A DNA stretch of 64,000 nt from Symbiodinium natans (GCA_905221605.1 CAJNDS010002855.1:137501-201500); one strand, 5' to 3'. Counted from the stretch's first letter, positions 21,237-32,216 are shown. Numbers and translations: made by a program. The notes: generated by a model from the letters alone, not told the origin.

Positions 21237-21264
21237 CCTTCCCAAGCCTATAGGCTTGGGAAGG
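21237..21264. repeat. Perfect 28-base palindrome
   Basis: CCTTCCCAAGCCTA followed at once by its exact reverse complement TAGGCTTGGGAAGG, with no loop. Intronic; no recognised element around it. Confidence 0.9.
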
Positions 21265-21445
21265 TTATAAGCAATCAAGCACGGCTGCTCACCCTTGGAG
21301 CCCTAAACCCCAAACCCTGAAACCCTGAAACCCTCAAACCCCCAAACCCTCAAACCCCCAAACCCTGAAACCCTGAAACCCGGAAACCCTCAAACCCTCA
21401 ACCCTGAACCCTAAAGCCTAAACCCTAAACCCAGCCCAAACCCAC

Positions 21446-21537
21446 TCGTGTAGACCCCATGACGCCCGGGGGCCGCGTGAACTGGGCTTCAGGCGGCTGC
21501 AGAGGTCCTGCTTCTCACTCATTCGGTGGAAGAGTAT
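21446..21537 (-). CDS. Exon, unidentified protein
   Basis: Acceptor GAGGCCCTGAG, donor CTACACGA|GTGGGTTT. Phase 0/2. It reads ILFHRMSEKQDLCSRLKPSS then RGPRASWGLH; leftover GA is completed by 20300-20385. A later AG at 21516 is an alternative acceptor in the same frame. Confidence 0.65.
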
Positions 21538-22256
21538 CTCAGGGCCTCCAGTTTAGGGCTTAGGGTTTAGGGCTAGGGTTTAGGCTTTAGGGTTTAGGGT
21601 TCAGGGCCTACAGTTTAGGGAGTTGCGGGATTGGATCTCAGAAGTGATCTGGGCCGCACATAGCCCTCTTTAAGCAAAGACGTGCGGTCAAGGGTATGGA
21701 TGTCACACCTGGCAAGGCCCCCATTCCCCACGAAAGAACAAGTAAGGAAGCCCAAATCAGCAATATCTTAACTTACATCTCCAATAATCAAGGGAAAAAA
21801 GGTTACACCTTTTGTTCCTACTAAATAAAGAAACCCAAGAGAGTTTAAAGCTCAACTATTGGCTAAGGAAGTTAATCTATGAGCAAACTCGGCAGTGGGA
21901 GATCCATGTCCTCGTCCACAGAGCAGTCATGGAGCTTGACCTCGGCAGGAATCCCCCGCACATATCTCAAAGCAGCCTAAACCCTAAACACAAAACCCCA
22001 AACCCCCAACCCTAAACCCTAAACCCTGAACCCTAAACCCTAAACCCTAAACCCAAACCTCCACCCTCCAAGGAATTGGCCCAACGCCCATGGCCCAAAC
22101 CTCAAAACCTATCTACCAAGAGGCTACCAAAGAGGGAACTACATGAATCCTGAAAAGGTGGACCTGGTGCGCAGACCTGTTTTAAGGATTACAGTAGTAG
22201 GTTCATGTGGCCCTTAAACCCTCTAAGCCCTAAACCCTGATCCCTAAACCCTAAAC

Positions 22257-22319
22257 CGATCCCCGTCTGCGGATCTGAATGCAACCCAGCGGCCACGTGG
22301 CTGCGCTGCCACTCGCATG
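22257..22319 (-). CDS. Exon candidate, two open frames
   Basis: Acceptor TGAGGCCTTCCAG, donor GGATCG|GTTTAGGG flush with the array. Frame 0/0 reads HASGSAATWPLGCIQIRRRG; frame 1/2 reads MRVAAQPRGRWVAFRSADGD. Both can join the next exon through different acceptors. Confidence 0.55.
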
Positions 22320-22445
22320 CTGGAAGGCCTCACTTGGAGCCCAAAGACACCCTGAGTGGGTTTCGAGTTTAGGGTTTTAAGGGTTCAGGGTTGAGGGTTT
22401 AGGGTTTAGAGTCGAGGGGTTTAGGGGCTTTAGGGTTCCTAGAAC

Positions 22446-22581
22446 CGAGGGTCAGCACATGGTAGGTTCCCTTTGAGCTATGAGGTGCTGCGCAAGATTC
22501 CGGATAAGAACCCAAGAAGAACCGTGAATAGAAAAACTGTGATCGTCCTTTGGCCCGTGAAGCATTGTCGCCGTTTCCACC
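22446..22581 (-). CDS. Exon candidate, unidentified gene
   Basis: Acceptor TACAAAGAACAG, donor GACCCTCG|GTTCTAGG. Phase 0/1, 45 codons including GGNGDNASRAKGRSQFFYSR and AAPHSSKGTYHVLTL. Less GC-rich than most exons. Confidence 0.5.
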
Positions 22582-23277
22582 CTGTTCTTTGTAGCGGTTA
22601 CAAATGGTTTCGCGTTTCCTCGTCCAGAATCTCAAAACAAAAAGCGCAAAGAATAGAATACTATCCTCATAAAAAGAGCACCCCAAACACCTGCAAATTT
22701 TCTCTTTAGTATATATATATATATATAAGTATATGTCTGTATGTGTATATATATATACACATATATTATGTATGGGATGTACAACGTAGGGGTACCCTCC
22801 ATATGCCCCCCAAAAACACTATAACCCTTTTGGGAGGTCCCTTTGTTCGGAAACCCCATCTTTGTATACACACCTCTGCAACCGTAAACCGCTGTTGCGA
22901 GTTGAAAGGCGCCGGATGGGCAGATGAAACATGGAAACTAAACCTGAGCAACTACCTGATTTCAAATAAGTCCTAAACCGGTTTGGGGTTTAGGGTTTCG
23001 GGGCTTGCGTAGGGTTTTAGTGCTTTGGGTTTTAGGGTCTTGGTTTGACCCAAAAAAGCTCAGGGTTGTCACGGGTGTCGCCCAAGCGTCTGGGAAGGAG
23101 GAGGAGGAGGAGGAGGCGATTGCAATTTACGGTGCGGAACTGGGGGCCGGGTTTCGAGAGGTTGTCCGGACTTCTAGATAGTCCTGAAACAAACTGCCAA
23201 AAATTACTGTTCGCAGGGTACCCTAAACCCTTACACCGACACCTTAAATCTCTAAAAACCCGAAACCCCTGAGACAC

Positions 23278-23310
23278 CAAGTGCTGCTGCGGCTTGGACG
23301 CTTCGAGTTT
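23278..23310 (-). CDS. Short exon candidate
   Basis: Acceptor TTGACGCAAGCAG, donor CACTTG|GTGTCTCAGG. It reads KLEASKPQQHL, phase 0/0. The neighbouring stretch 23050-23158 is open on the plus strand with a Glu run (KEEEEEEEAIAIYGAEL), of unclear meaning. Confidence 0.5.
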
Positions 23311-23907
23311 CTGCTTGCGTCAATGCGGTAATTACCCCAAAACCCTGAACCCTAAACCTTAGAAGCCCAGCAATGGACCCTAAACTCTAAATCCCAAACC
23401 CTAAACCCTTTAAGGGAGCAGAAGAAGGGGACCCGGACTCGCTGGTTCCCTGCTACAGTTATTATAACTGTAGGGAACCTTAGGGCTTAGGGAAACCCTA
23501 AGCCATCCTAAACCCTAAACCCTAAACCCTAAACCCTAAACCCTAAACCCTAAACCCTAAACCCTAAACCCTAAACCCTAAACCCTAAACCCTAAACCCT
23601 AAAGGGAGGGGGGGACCCTAAACCCTTAATAGGGTTCTTAAGGGACGGGGGACGGGGGGGGCTCAAGGGAGTGACGTAACCCGTAACCCAAGGTCCCCGA
23701 ATACTCCCCACTACTCCCTAGGTTTAGGGTTTAGGGTTTAGGGTTTAGGGTTTAGGGTTTAGGGTTTAGGGTTTAGGGTTTAGGGTTTAGGGTTTAGGGT
23801 TTAGGGTTTAGGCTTTAGGGTTTAGGGTTTAGGGTTTAGGATGGCCTAGGGGTTTCCCTAAGCCCTCAGGTTCCCTACCCCACATGAACTCCCCGTCCCT
23901 TACGGAC

Positions 23908-23940
23908 CCTGCGCAGTAACATCCCCTGATGCTAAGTGCA
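23908..23940 (-). CDS. Short exon candidate
   Basis: A very good acceptor CCGTCCCTCCCGCAG, donor GCGCAGG|GTCCGTAAGG. It reads HLASGDVTAQ, phase 2/1. Confidence 0.5.
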
Positions 23941-23999
23941 CTGCGGGAGGGACGGTCCACCGAGTACCATCTGGCCAGAGGGAGTTTAGGGTTTATGTA

Positions 24000-25286
24000 G
24001 GGTTTAGGCAGTTCGGGTTTCGGATTTGGGGATTTAGGGCTTAGGGCTTAGGGATTTCGGGTCTAGGGTTGAAGGCATAGGTTTGAGGGTTGAGGGTTCA
24101 GGATTTAGGGCTCAGGGTTCGGGGCTTTGAATGTAGGGTTCAGGCTCAGGGTTTAGGACTTTAGGACGTAGGGTCTAGGGTTTAGGGATTAGGACGGAAG
24201 ATTTAGGGTTCGATTCAGGGCTTAGGCGTTATAGGATTTGGAGGGTGCTTCCCAGAACCCTAAACCCTGAACCCAAAAACGCTGAAATTCGAAACCCTAA
24301 AACCCAAACCCAACAAAAACTGAAACCCGCATGCAAAAGAAAAACTCAAACCCTAAATCCCAAGCCCAAAAAGCCTGAAACCCCGCAACGCTGAAACCCC
24401 AAAACCCCAAAACTCAAAACCCTTAAGCCCTAAAACGCCTAACCCTGATACCAAAACAAACCAAAACACACACACACACACACAGAGACAAAGAGACATA
24501 GACAGAGACAGCGGCAGAGACACAGAGAGAGACAGACGCACAGCCCCCGAACCGCAAATGAAAATGAAATCACCGAAGTTCAAGCTGCCTAAACCCCACA
24601 ACCCTGAAACCCAAACGCCGCAAAAAACAAACTTGAACAATCTAAAGCCAGAAAAATAACCATAAAACCCTGTAGTAATCCCAAACGCCCACAACACACA
24701 AATCCCAAACTTACCCCAAAACCCTGATCCCACAAAGATCATGAAACCCCCAACGCCGCGAACACCCAAAAGACAACCACAAAACTCTGAAACCTTAATA
24801 AACACACAACTGCAAAAACGCCTGAGACCCCTAAACCCACGAAACGCTCAAATCGCTGAAGAACTGAAGCCCAAGAAAGCGGAAACCCTGACACCTGAGG
24901 CCCTAAAACCCCAAACGGCTGAAAAATCCTGAAACCCTGACATCCCAAAACCGCAAACACCCTGAAAACCCTGAATCCCTAAAACCCTGAAGCCCTAAAC
25001 CCCCAAAGCCCTGAAATCCCTAGAGCCCTGACACCAAACAACCCTAGGAAAAACAAACCCACAAAAAGCCCCAAAACCCCAGAGTGCCTTGAAACCCCAA
25101 AGACCCGACCAAAAACCACCAAAAAAAACACGTAAAACCGTAGAAGGCCCCGAAACACCGGAAGCCCCAAAATCCTAAACCCCACTGAACCCTAAACTCT
25201 AAATCCTGGACCCTAAACCCCCAAAATGCCGCCAAACCCCAAACCCTAAACCCTAAACCCTAAACCCCAAACCCTAAACCCTAAAC
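24000..25286. repeat. Degenerate telomere-like sequence, no exon seen
   Basis: 24000-24240 is decayed TTTAGGG; 24250-25280 is decayed CCCTAAA/CCTGAAACCC with an (AC)n run at 24465-24482. Open minus frames here (GFWGF-type peptides) come from the repeat and are not called. Confidence 0.8.
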
Positions 25287-25349
25287 CCCATTCCGGGGCC
25301 CAGACCGGTGTCCTCCACGGAGCGCCCGGTGAGTTGGATGCCCCAGGGC
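25287..25349 (-). CDS. Exon candidate, unidentified gene
   Basis: Acceptor CCGCCCTGAG, donor GAATGGG|GTTTAGGG. Frame 1/2 reads PWGIQLTGRSVEDTGLGPGM. A second frame is open (ASNSPGAPWRTPVWAPEW) and fits the upstream exon's phase better. Confidence 0.55.
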
Positions 25350-25547
25350 CTCAGGGCGGCTCGGAGGGTTTAGGGTTTAGGGTTTAGGGTTTCGGGTTTA
25401 GGGCTGAGGGTTGAGGATGGAGGGTTTAGGGTGAAAAAGCGGCTTTTGGGGCCTTAGGGTTTGAAGGCTTCGGGTTTTAGGCCTTTAGGGTTGGGGGTTC
25501 TAGGGCTTTAAGGTTTTAGGATTTAGGGTTTAGGGGGTTGAAGGGAC

Positions 25548-25815
25548 CGGCCTCCGTGTGGTGGACTTGAAGCATGATACGTCGGGGGCGCGTCCGCCTC
25601 TTCTTGGGAATCCCAAGCTCCTTGCGAAGCTTTCTTGAGCGAATTCTTGGTGGAAGCTGGCAACTCTCCATGACAGCCTGGAGCCGGTGCTGAACCATCT
25701 GAAGGACCTGTTGCATGTGTCGTGCGACGTCCTTCATCAGGCCAGTGCTCTGATCCTGGCGCATCTCGACGCACTTGATGGCATCAACCGCCACTGACTC
25801 GAGGGCTCGCTGGAG
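25548..25815 (-). CDS. Long exon, unidentified basic helical protein
   Basis: One of the longest host exons in the window: 89 codons plus one base, phase 0/1. Acceptor GTTTGAATGACAG, donor GGAGGCCG|GTCCCTTC. It begins LQRALESVAVDAIKCVEMRQ and continues DVARHMQQVLQMVQHRLQAV, an amphipathic helix. It turns strongly basic (LRKELGIPKKRRTRPRRI) and ends MLQVHHTEA. No family recognised; the basic tail suggests a nucleic-acid or nuclear role, as inference only. GTCCTT inside could act as a donor, splitting the exon. Confidence 0.75.
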
Positions 25816-26530
25816 CTGTCATTCAAACTTTTTGGAGCAAAGAAGCACAAGTCACTGCAAGGACCATGTAAGGGTTTGAGGGTGTATAGGGCTTAAGGCT
25901 TTACGTTTGAGAGTTCTAGGATCTTAGGGTTTACAGAGTGTAGGATTTAGGGGGTTGAGGGTGAATTTAGTGCTTTTAAGGCTTTATCAAACCCTAAGGG
26001 CTTAGGGTTTTAGGGCCTTAGGGTTTAGGGCTACAGGGGTTTAGGGTTTAAGGGCTTGCGGATTCAGGGTTTTAGGGTTGAGGGTTCTAGGGTTTTATGG
26101 GTTTTGGTGGCTTGAAGGTTCTGGGGTTCTAGGGGTTTAGAGTTTAGGCGAATTTGGGTGCATTTGGTGCTTTTGGGTTTGAGCGTTTAGGGTTTTAGGG
26201 TTTTAGGGCTTCAGGGTTGAGGGTTCTAGGGTTCTGGGGTTTTGGGGGGTTGAGGCAGGTCTTTGGGGTGTTAGGGGTTGAGGTTTAGGGCTTTAGGGTT
26301 CGGGTTGAGGGTTCTTGGGTTCTAGGGTTTCAGGGCTCAGGGATCTTGGGTTTCTGGCTTTGGAGTTTAGGGTGTTAATTAGGGTTTGGGGTTTTAAGCT
26401 TAGGTTGTCGGGTTTAGAGTGTTAGGGTGTTTGGGCTTCAAGTTTCAGGTGAGTGTTTAGTGTTGTGGGACCCTAAACCCTAAACCCTAAACCCTAAACC
26501 CTAAACCCTAAACCCTAATCCCTAAGGGGC

Positions 26531-26582
26531 CTAGGATTGTGCGGCTACGCAGAGTCAGCGTGCATCTCAGGGACGTCTCGGC
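26531..26582 (-). CDS. Exon candidate
   Basis: Acceptor AAAGTTCTACAG, GC donor ATCCTAG|GCCCCTTAGGG. It reads AETSLRCTLTLRSRTIL, phase 0/1. A short palindromic element (AAAGGAGGGACC ... GGGTCCCTCCTTT) lies to its right at 26626-26721. Confidence 0.5.
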
Positions 26583-26906
26583 CTGTAGAACTTTGTAGCG
26601 TCAGATGTTTCTTGGGGAAAAAGGAGGGACCCCTAGAAAGGACCGTGATCTCATTGCCCTATATAACCCATAAACAACCCCTAAATATCACCCTAACATC
26701 CCTTATAAGGGTCCCTCCTTTAGTCCCTTGAGCTTTTTTTTCCCGGCGTATGGCTTAAGCTTCAGGGCTTATAGGGTCTAGGATGTCATGGTTCCAAGCT
26801 CAAGATTCAGGGTCGCTGGGTTACGGGTTTAGGGTTCAGTATTTAGGGCCCTCAACCCTAAACCCTAAACCCTTAACCCTTAAACCCTCAACCCTCAACC
26901 CTAAAC

Positions 26907-26985
26907 CTAGGGCTTTCGGGGCTGCGGATGTCTGACTCAGCTGTCTGCAGCTGCATCGCGGCGACCTGGTCCTCGGTGGCTGGAC
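26907..26985 (-). CDS. Exon, unidentified protein
   Basis: Acceptor GTCGTGGCAG, donor AGCCCTAG|GTTTAGGG flush with the array. Phase 2/2, reading PATEDQVAAMQLQTAESDIR then SPESP. Confidence 0.65.
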
Positions 26986-27289
26986 CTGCCACGACCCTAT
27001 GCCCTCGAAACCTCAAAAAAACTAAGCCCCAAGTGGGGTGAGGGTTTAGGGTTTAGGGTTTAGGGTTTAGGGTTTAGGGTTTAGGGTTTAGGGTTTGGGG
27101 CTTGGGGTTTGGGGTTTAGGGTTTAGGGCAAGCCCTAGAAGCCTCAAAAACCGAATAAGAGGGCCCACAGCCCTTTACGCATCATACTTTGGGTCTAGGG
27201 TTTAGGGTTTAGGGTAGTTTTTTTTTTTTTTTTGAGGGGGGGGTTTGTTCCAAGGGGAGGGGGGAGGGATTTGAAAGGGATTTGGAAGC

Positions 27290-27441
27290 CGATCTTCGAT
27301 CCAAGCCGCCCAGTCCGCCTGCCCTCTTGTGAGCACGTCGTATGCTCGCTGCTCCAAGTACCAAAAAGGCCGTCCTGTACGGCCCTTGTCGCGGGGCCGT
27401 ACTTGTTGACAAGCCCGGCCTGTCTGGGTGCTCCTCGCCCC
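27290..27441 (-). CDS. Exon, unidentified protein
   Basis: Acceptor CCGGTCCGCAG, possible GC donor GAAGATCG|GCTTCC. Fifty codons including RPFWYLEQRAYDVLTRGQAD and WAAWIED; the frame continues RLPNPFQIP. A second minus frame is open but less protein-like. The 3' border is uncertain. Confidence 0.6.
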
Positions 27442-28021
27442 CTGCGGACCGGCTCGGGAGCTTGATCTCTGAGAGTCTTAAAGGCTCCATCGGTTGGCCG
27501 GGTCAGTCGCCGCCCCCGTCGTTGCCCATTCCGTCTCCGGCATCCACCGGTCTTTTTTCCGCCAATCCCAGATTAGGGTTTAGGGTTTAGGGTTTAGGGT
27601 TATAAGGGTTTAGGGTTTCGGGTTTGGGGTTTAGGGTTTAGGGTTTTTAGGGTTTAGGGTTTAGGGTTTAGGGTTTGAACGTAACTGTGGACTTCAGGGG
27701 ACTTAATAAGGCAAACATGCGCAGCCCTTTACCCTTGCAATAGGGGAAAGGTGCCCAATCAGGACGGCCAGCCTCTTGCTTTAAAGGCTACACTAGAAGT
27801 TTCGAAAACTTGGGGGGGAGGTCTTTAGGGGCTCCTTCAACGTGGATTTCGTTTTGCTGGGACACAACTTTTCGGAAACCTCGCAGCTCTAGACCCTAAC
27901 CCTAAACTCTATACCCCGCCCCCCCACCCCAAACCCCGAACCCTGAACTGAACCCTACCCCAAACCCCACACCCTAAACCCCAGCCGTAAACCCTAAACC
28001 CTAAACCCCAAACCAAGGGAC

Positions 28022-28074
28022 CGTGCCCTTTCGGATGAGGGGCGCATGAGCAGTTCACACTTGAAACCCGGCCA
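28022..28074 (-). CDS. Exon, unidentified protein
   Basis: Acceptor GGAGCCCTCAG, donor GGGCACG|GTCCCTTGG. It reads WPGFKCELLMRPSSERA, phase 0/2, in phase with 28591-28650. Confidence 0.6.
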
Positions 28075-28099
28075 CTGAGGGCTCCGGGTTTAAGGTTTA

Positions 28100-28230
28100 G
28101 GGTTTAAGGCTGAGGGTTTAGGGTTAAGGGCCCTAAGCTCTAAACCCTCAAACAACTTCTCGAGGTTTAGGGTGTAGGGTTTAGGGTTAAGGGCCCTAAG
28201 CCCTAAACCCTGAAACATCTTTTTTGGGGT
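28100..28230. repeat. Direct repeat mixing both array orientations
   Basis: GGTTTAGGGTTAAGGGCCCT followed by AAG(C/T)TCTAAACCCT-like sequence occurs twice, at about 28118-28152 and 28178-28212. Each copy carries GGGCCC at the switch from TTTAGGG to CCCTAAA. Confidence 0.7.
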
Positions 28231-28436
28231 TTAGGGGTTAAGGCTTGGAGTTCAGGGTTATCTAAACCCAAGAGCAACCTAGGGGTCAACAGGGTACCCG
28301 TTTTGGTGTAAAGGCGCTACAAAAGAAACCTAAAAGTAAAACAACCAGACAAAGAGAAAATCAGGGCCTGCTCGTCCTAATAATATAAGCCCTGTATGAA
28401 GCCTCTAAAAATCTGAGGCCCCCTAAACCTACATTT

Positions 28437-28534
28437 TTGGGATGTTCCCCCTTGTAGCAACAGTCCTTAAAAGGAATTATAGTACCCCCTCCTCTCATCC
28501 CCATTGAGGACTGCTAGTATACGCGGAACATCCC
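28437..28534. mobile_element. Family-A MITE-like palindrome
   Basis: TTGGGATGTTCCCCCTTGTA left, ACGCGGAACATCCC right, inner CAACAGTCCTTAA against TTGAGGACTGCTA. Confidence 0.75.
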
Positions 28535-28590
28535 TAAGCCCTAGAACCCTAAACCCTGAACCCTAATCCCTAAACCCTAAACCCTAAAAC

Positions 28591-28650
28591 TCGTGACGGG
28601 AGACTTTGGCCAGAAAGGTCCACTGTCATGTTCTCGATGACTATCCTTGG
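28591..28650 (-). CDS. Exon, unidentified protein
   Basis: Acceptor ATGAGCTCCACAG, donor TCACGA|GTTTTAGGG flush with the array. Exactly twenty codons, PRIVIENMTVDLSGQSLPSR, phase 0/0. A model example of the exon-array arrangement. Confidence 0.7.
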
Positions 28651-28830
28651 CTGTGGAGCTCATTTGGTGTGCACAACCCTAAACCCTAAACCCTAAACCA
28701 AAAACCCTAAACCGTAAGCCCTAAGCCCTAGAAGCCCGAAGCCCTAACCCTAAACCCTAAACCCTAAACCCTAAACCCTAAGCCCTAAATCCTAAACCCT
28801 AAACCCTGAACCCTAAACCCTAAGCCCCAC

Positions 28831-28871
28831 CAACTTGGCCAATTTGGCTGTATACAGTTTCGGTTTCGCTC
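28831..28871 (-). CDS. Short exon candidate
   Basis: Acceptor TTGACCATCAG, donor AAGTTG|GTGGGGCTTAGG. It reads ERNRNCIQPNWPS, phase 0/2. Confidence 0.45.
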
Positions 28872-29048
28872 CTGATGGTCAACGCTAGACTTGTAGGTTT
28901 CGTATGATTAAAGAAACCCTTATGGGATTCTTCGGTAACCGACAAAAAAAGGGGGTTTGGGGTTCTTAAACCCTAAACCCTAAACCCCAAACCCTAAACC
29001 CCAAACCCGAAACCCGAAACCCGAAACCCTAAACCCTAAACCCTAAAC

Positions 29049-29134
29049 CCTGCACACGCACCCCCTAAAGCTAGGTCTAAGGGGTACTGGGGCCTTCGAG
29101 TCCTCAAGGTTCTAGCATTCAGCGCTCTAGCGGG
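29049..29134 (-). CDS. Exon, unidentified protein
   Basis: Acceptor GTTCATACTAG, donor GTGCAGG|GTTTAGGG flush with the array. Phase 0/2, PARALNARTLRTRRPQYPLD then LALGGACA. Confidence 0.55.
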
Positions 29135-29330
29135 CTAGTATGAACCCAAGGCATGCCCAACCCCCAAGACCACCAAATGCGGGTTTAGGGTTTAGGGTTT
29201 AGGGTTACGGTTTAGGGTTTAGGGTTTAGGGTTTAGGGTTTAGGGTTTAGGGTTTAGGGTTTAGGGTTTAGGGTTTAGGGTTTAGGGTTTAGGGTTTAGG
29301 GTTTAGGGTTTAGGGGTTGCAGGTTTCAGC

Positions 29331-29367
29331 CCGGTCCCACGAGGCAGCGTCTTGCATGTTGCGTCAA
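29331..29367 (-). CDS. Short exon candidate
   Basis: A strong acceptor ACCCTCTCGCTCAG, GC donor GACCGG|GCTGAAAC. It reads LTQHARRCLVGP, phase 0/1. Confidence 0.5.
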
Positions 29368-29585
29368 CTGAGCGAGAGGGTTCCAAACAATCACAACCAA
29401 CAACCCTAACAACCCCAAACCCGTTTAGGGTTTAGGGTTTAGGGTTTAGGGTTTAGGGTTTAGGGTTTAGGGTTTAGGGTTTAGGGTTTAGGGTTTAACC
29501 CCAAAACCCTCAACAAAAAACCTTAACCCCTAATCTTCCCCAAGCCCTAAACTCCAGGAGCTGCATTCAGCTGGGGTTATGACAC

Positions 29586-29627
29586 GTCGTCAGCTTGCAG
29601 CAACGGCTGGGCAGGTAGTCCCCTGAC
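29586..29627 (-). CDS. Short exon candidate
   Basis: Acceptor AAGCCGTACCAG, donor GACGAC|GTGTCATA. It reads VRGLPAQPLLQADD, phase 0/0; a 1/1 frame reads SGDYLPSRCCKLT. Confidence 0.5.
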
Positions 29628-30068
29628 CTGGTACGGCTTTGGGGGGCCCGGGTGAGGGTTTCGGGTTTGGGGGTGCAGTACGGTCTAGGGGTCTAGGGGC
29701 TTAGGGGTTTACGGTTTAGGGGCTAAGGGTTTAGGGAGTCTAAGGGTTTTAGGGGTTTAGGGGTTTGTAGGGTTTAGGGTTTTAGGGATCTATGGGAATT
29801 GAGGGCTCAAGGTTTAGAGCTATTCGGGGTGTAGGGTGCGGGGTAGATGGGTTTAGGACCGACTCAAGCAACCAATGCACTTCCTATCTTATGCGACACC
29901 AACGGAGGACCCCATGAGATTCTCCCTAAACCCTAAACCCTGAACCCCCCCCGCCCGCAACCCTAAACCCTAAACCCTAAACCCTAAACCCTAAACCCCA
30001 AACCCCAAACCCTAAACCCTAAACCCTAAACCCAAACCCCCCAAACCCTATAGTTTAGAACGAGCAAC

Positions 30069-30130
30069 CCCCCGCGCACGCCAAGCGCCCGGCGTCGTAG
30101 CGGAAGGAGATCTCGGTGGCTTGCCCGAAG
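30069..30130 (-). CDS. Exon, unidentified protein
   Basis: Acceptor GAAAGGCGACAG, donor CGGGGG|GTTGCTCG. Phase 1/1, FGQATEISFRYDAGRLACAG. The single leading C completes the codon from 30852-31045. Confidence 0.65.
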
Positions 30131-30851
30131 CTGTCGCCTTTCAGAGATTTGGGGTTTGTGGCTTTTAAGGCTTTAAGGGTTTTTAGGGTTTAGGGCTTAG
30201 GGTTTTGCAGGGTGTAGGGTTTTCAGGGTCTAGGGTTTCAGGGTGTAAGGTTTAGGGTTTAGGGTTTTTGGGATGCTTAGGGTATCAGGCATGTGCCACA
30301 GCAAATGTCAACGTTGCAGCCGTGATCATTGAGAGAATGCTATGTGCGCGGCTTGGGACTGGCGTGTAGCGTACGCGACATGGCAGTTGATGAAAACTAC
30401 CTTACCCCGGAGATGCATCTTTCGCCAAAATCAAACTTCTTTCGCGGAACTTATATTATAAGAATAGGGATTGGGGCTACTTGTAGTATAAATACAAAAA
30501 TGATTGAGGGGGCACGTTTAGACCTCCGACCCATAGATTATACTTATACAACCCAGGACAAGTCTATAACCAATCACATGGCAAGCCCGCGATCTGAGGG
30601 CAACGTAGCACCTGAGAGCACGTTTAGGCCCCTAAACCCTAAACCCTAACCCTAAACCCTAAACCCTAAACCCCAAAGGTTTAGGGCTTAGGGCTTCTGC
30701 GGTGCTTCTCGGGTTTAGGGTTCAGCGACTCTCACTGCTCCACGGTTTGGGGTTTGGGGTTTAGGGCTTAGGGTCTTGGCAACGCAAGCTTGCAACATGG
30801 CAAACGCTCAGCTCTCCAATCATCTGTATCACTGCAGCATTCGTCCCTCAC

Positions 30852-31045
30852 GTTGTCCTGGATTTCCGGCCAAACTGAGCCTCCATCACAGCCACTTCGC
30901 TTGACGCGCTGATGAACATTGCAAGTGGTTCCTGATGCTGCTGCCAGCTGCGGCGCAGGCTGTGGCTGGGGTAGGGGCCTCCAGCAACGCGTCCACGGAT
31001 GCGAACCTCGCCTCTGGCCGCCAGAAACGCAGCATCCTGCCAGAA
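30852..31045 (-). CDS. Long exon, unidentified protein
   Basis: Sixty-four codons plus two bases, phase 0/2. Acceptor CAACTTGCTCGACAG, donor AGGACAAC|GTGAGGG. It begins FWQDAAFLAARGEVRIRGRV, continues PYPSHSLRRSWQQHQEPLAM and ends SEVAVMEAQFGRKSRT. The plus strand is partly open too, but the minus frame chains in phase with 31451-31521 before and 30069-30130 after. No family recognised. Confidence 0.75.
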
Positions 31046-31450
31046 CTGTCGAGCAAGTTGCATAAGCCGGCCGGCTACGTTGAACGCCTCGCTTTTCGAC
31101 CCTCGCCCTTAGGGTCTGGTCTTTGGAGTGGGGGACGACCTGTTTGTAACAAAAAAAATGTGGAAATGGAGCTGGCTAAGAGTAGACCCTTCTATAGGGA
31201 TTTATAGCATAGCGGAGGGAGGGGGGGAGGGGGGGGAAGGCTCATTCTAGGCTTCGGCGTTTTGGCTTCAGGGCTAGCAGGGTTTGGAGCTATGGGGTGA
31301 TCCCGAAGCCCTGAAATTTCGAAACGAAGCCCATCAACCCTCAGGCTCTAAAGCCCCAAAGGGTTTCGGGTTAAGGGGGTTAGGGTTTGGCGGTTTAGGG
31401 TTTGTAGGGTTTAGGGTTTAGGGTTTAGGGTTGAGGGTTTGGCCCTAAAC

Positions 31451-31521
31451 CCTGAAGCTCGGCCCCAAGCTGGCGCTGACGATGTAGTTGGCCCCCTCGA
31501 AGCCCAGCAGCGACCAGATGG
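31451..31521 (-). CDS. Exon, unidentified protein
   Basis: Acceptor GGCCACGATTCAG, donor GCTTCAGG|GTTTAGGG flush with the array. Phase 2/0, IWSLLGFEGANYIVSASLGP then SFR. Confidence 0.7.
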
Positions 31522-31781
31522 CTGAATCGTGGCCTGAGCGGGGTTTAGTGCTCATAGGCTTTGGGACTTGGGGCTTGGGGTTTGGGGTTTAGGGTTTCGG
31601 GTTTCGGGTTCGGGGTTTGGGTTGGTTTAGGGTCTTGGGTGGTTCAGGGTTTGGGCGATTTAGGGTTTCGGGTTTAGGTTCATGGTACTTCTCAACCATT
31701 AGAACTGTAAACCCCCTAAACCCTACAAAACTCTACAGGGCCCATCATAGGCAAGCCCTACACTCTGAACACCCCTATAAC

Positions 31782-31812
<31 letters not shown>

Positions 31813-32140
31813 AAAAAAACAAACAAACAAACAAACCCCAAACCCTAGCTCTAAACCCTAAACCCCAACCTCTCTTAGTTTGGCTTCGAGGGCATCATTC
31901 CTGGCCCGACCTTCACCCGAAAGCAGCTCTAGTTTCTGGCTTCCCTGGATGCTACACTGCAGAACCTTTGGGGGAACCCAAAACCCTAAACCCTAAACAC
32001 TAAACACTAAACCCTAAACCCTACACCCTAAACCCTGAACCCTGAACCCTGAACCCTGAACCCTGAACCCTAACCCTGAACCCTAAACCCTAAACCCTAA
32101 AACCTCAAGAAAGGACCGCAGGAGGCCGAAGACCCTTAGC

Positions 32141-32216
32141 TGATGTGTGCAGACAAGCATCTGAGTGTCGTCGTGTTGAAGAAAGGATGATAAACATCCC
32201 GCGCCTGCGTGCAGAG
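32141..32216 (-). CDS. Exon, unidentified protein
   Basis: Acceptor AATCGTTCAG, GC donor CACATCA|GCTAAGGG. Phase 0/1, LCTQARDVYHPFFNTTTLRC then LSAHI. The leftover A is completed by 31451-31521. Four exons from here to 30069 form one continuous phase-consistent reading. Confidence 0.65.

Noticed and set aside
24353-24960. Minus ORFs rich in Phe, Gly and Trp
   Set aside because: They follow the decayed CCCTAAA repeat; similar GFWGFGV peptides appear wherever such arrays are translated (for example 4930-5320).
30329-30649. Plus-strand ORF of 106 codons
   Set aside because: AT-richer intron middle, ends in array-encoded RPLNPKP, no supporting splice or domain signal.
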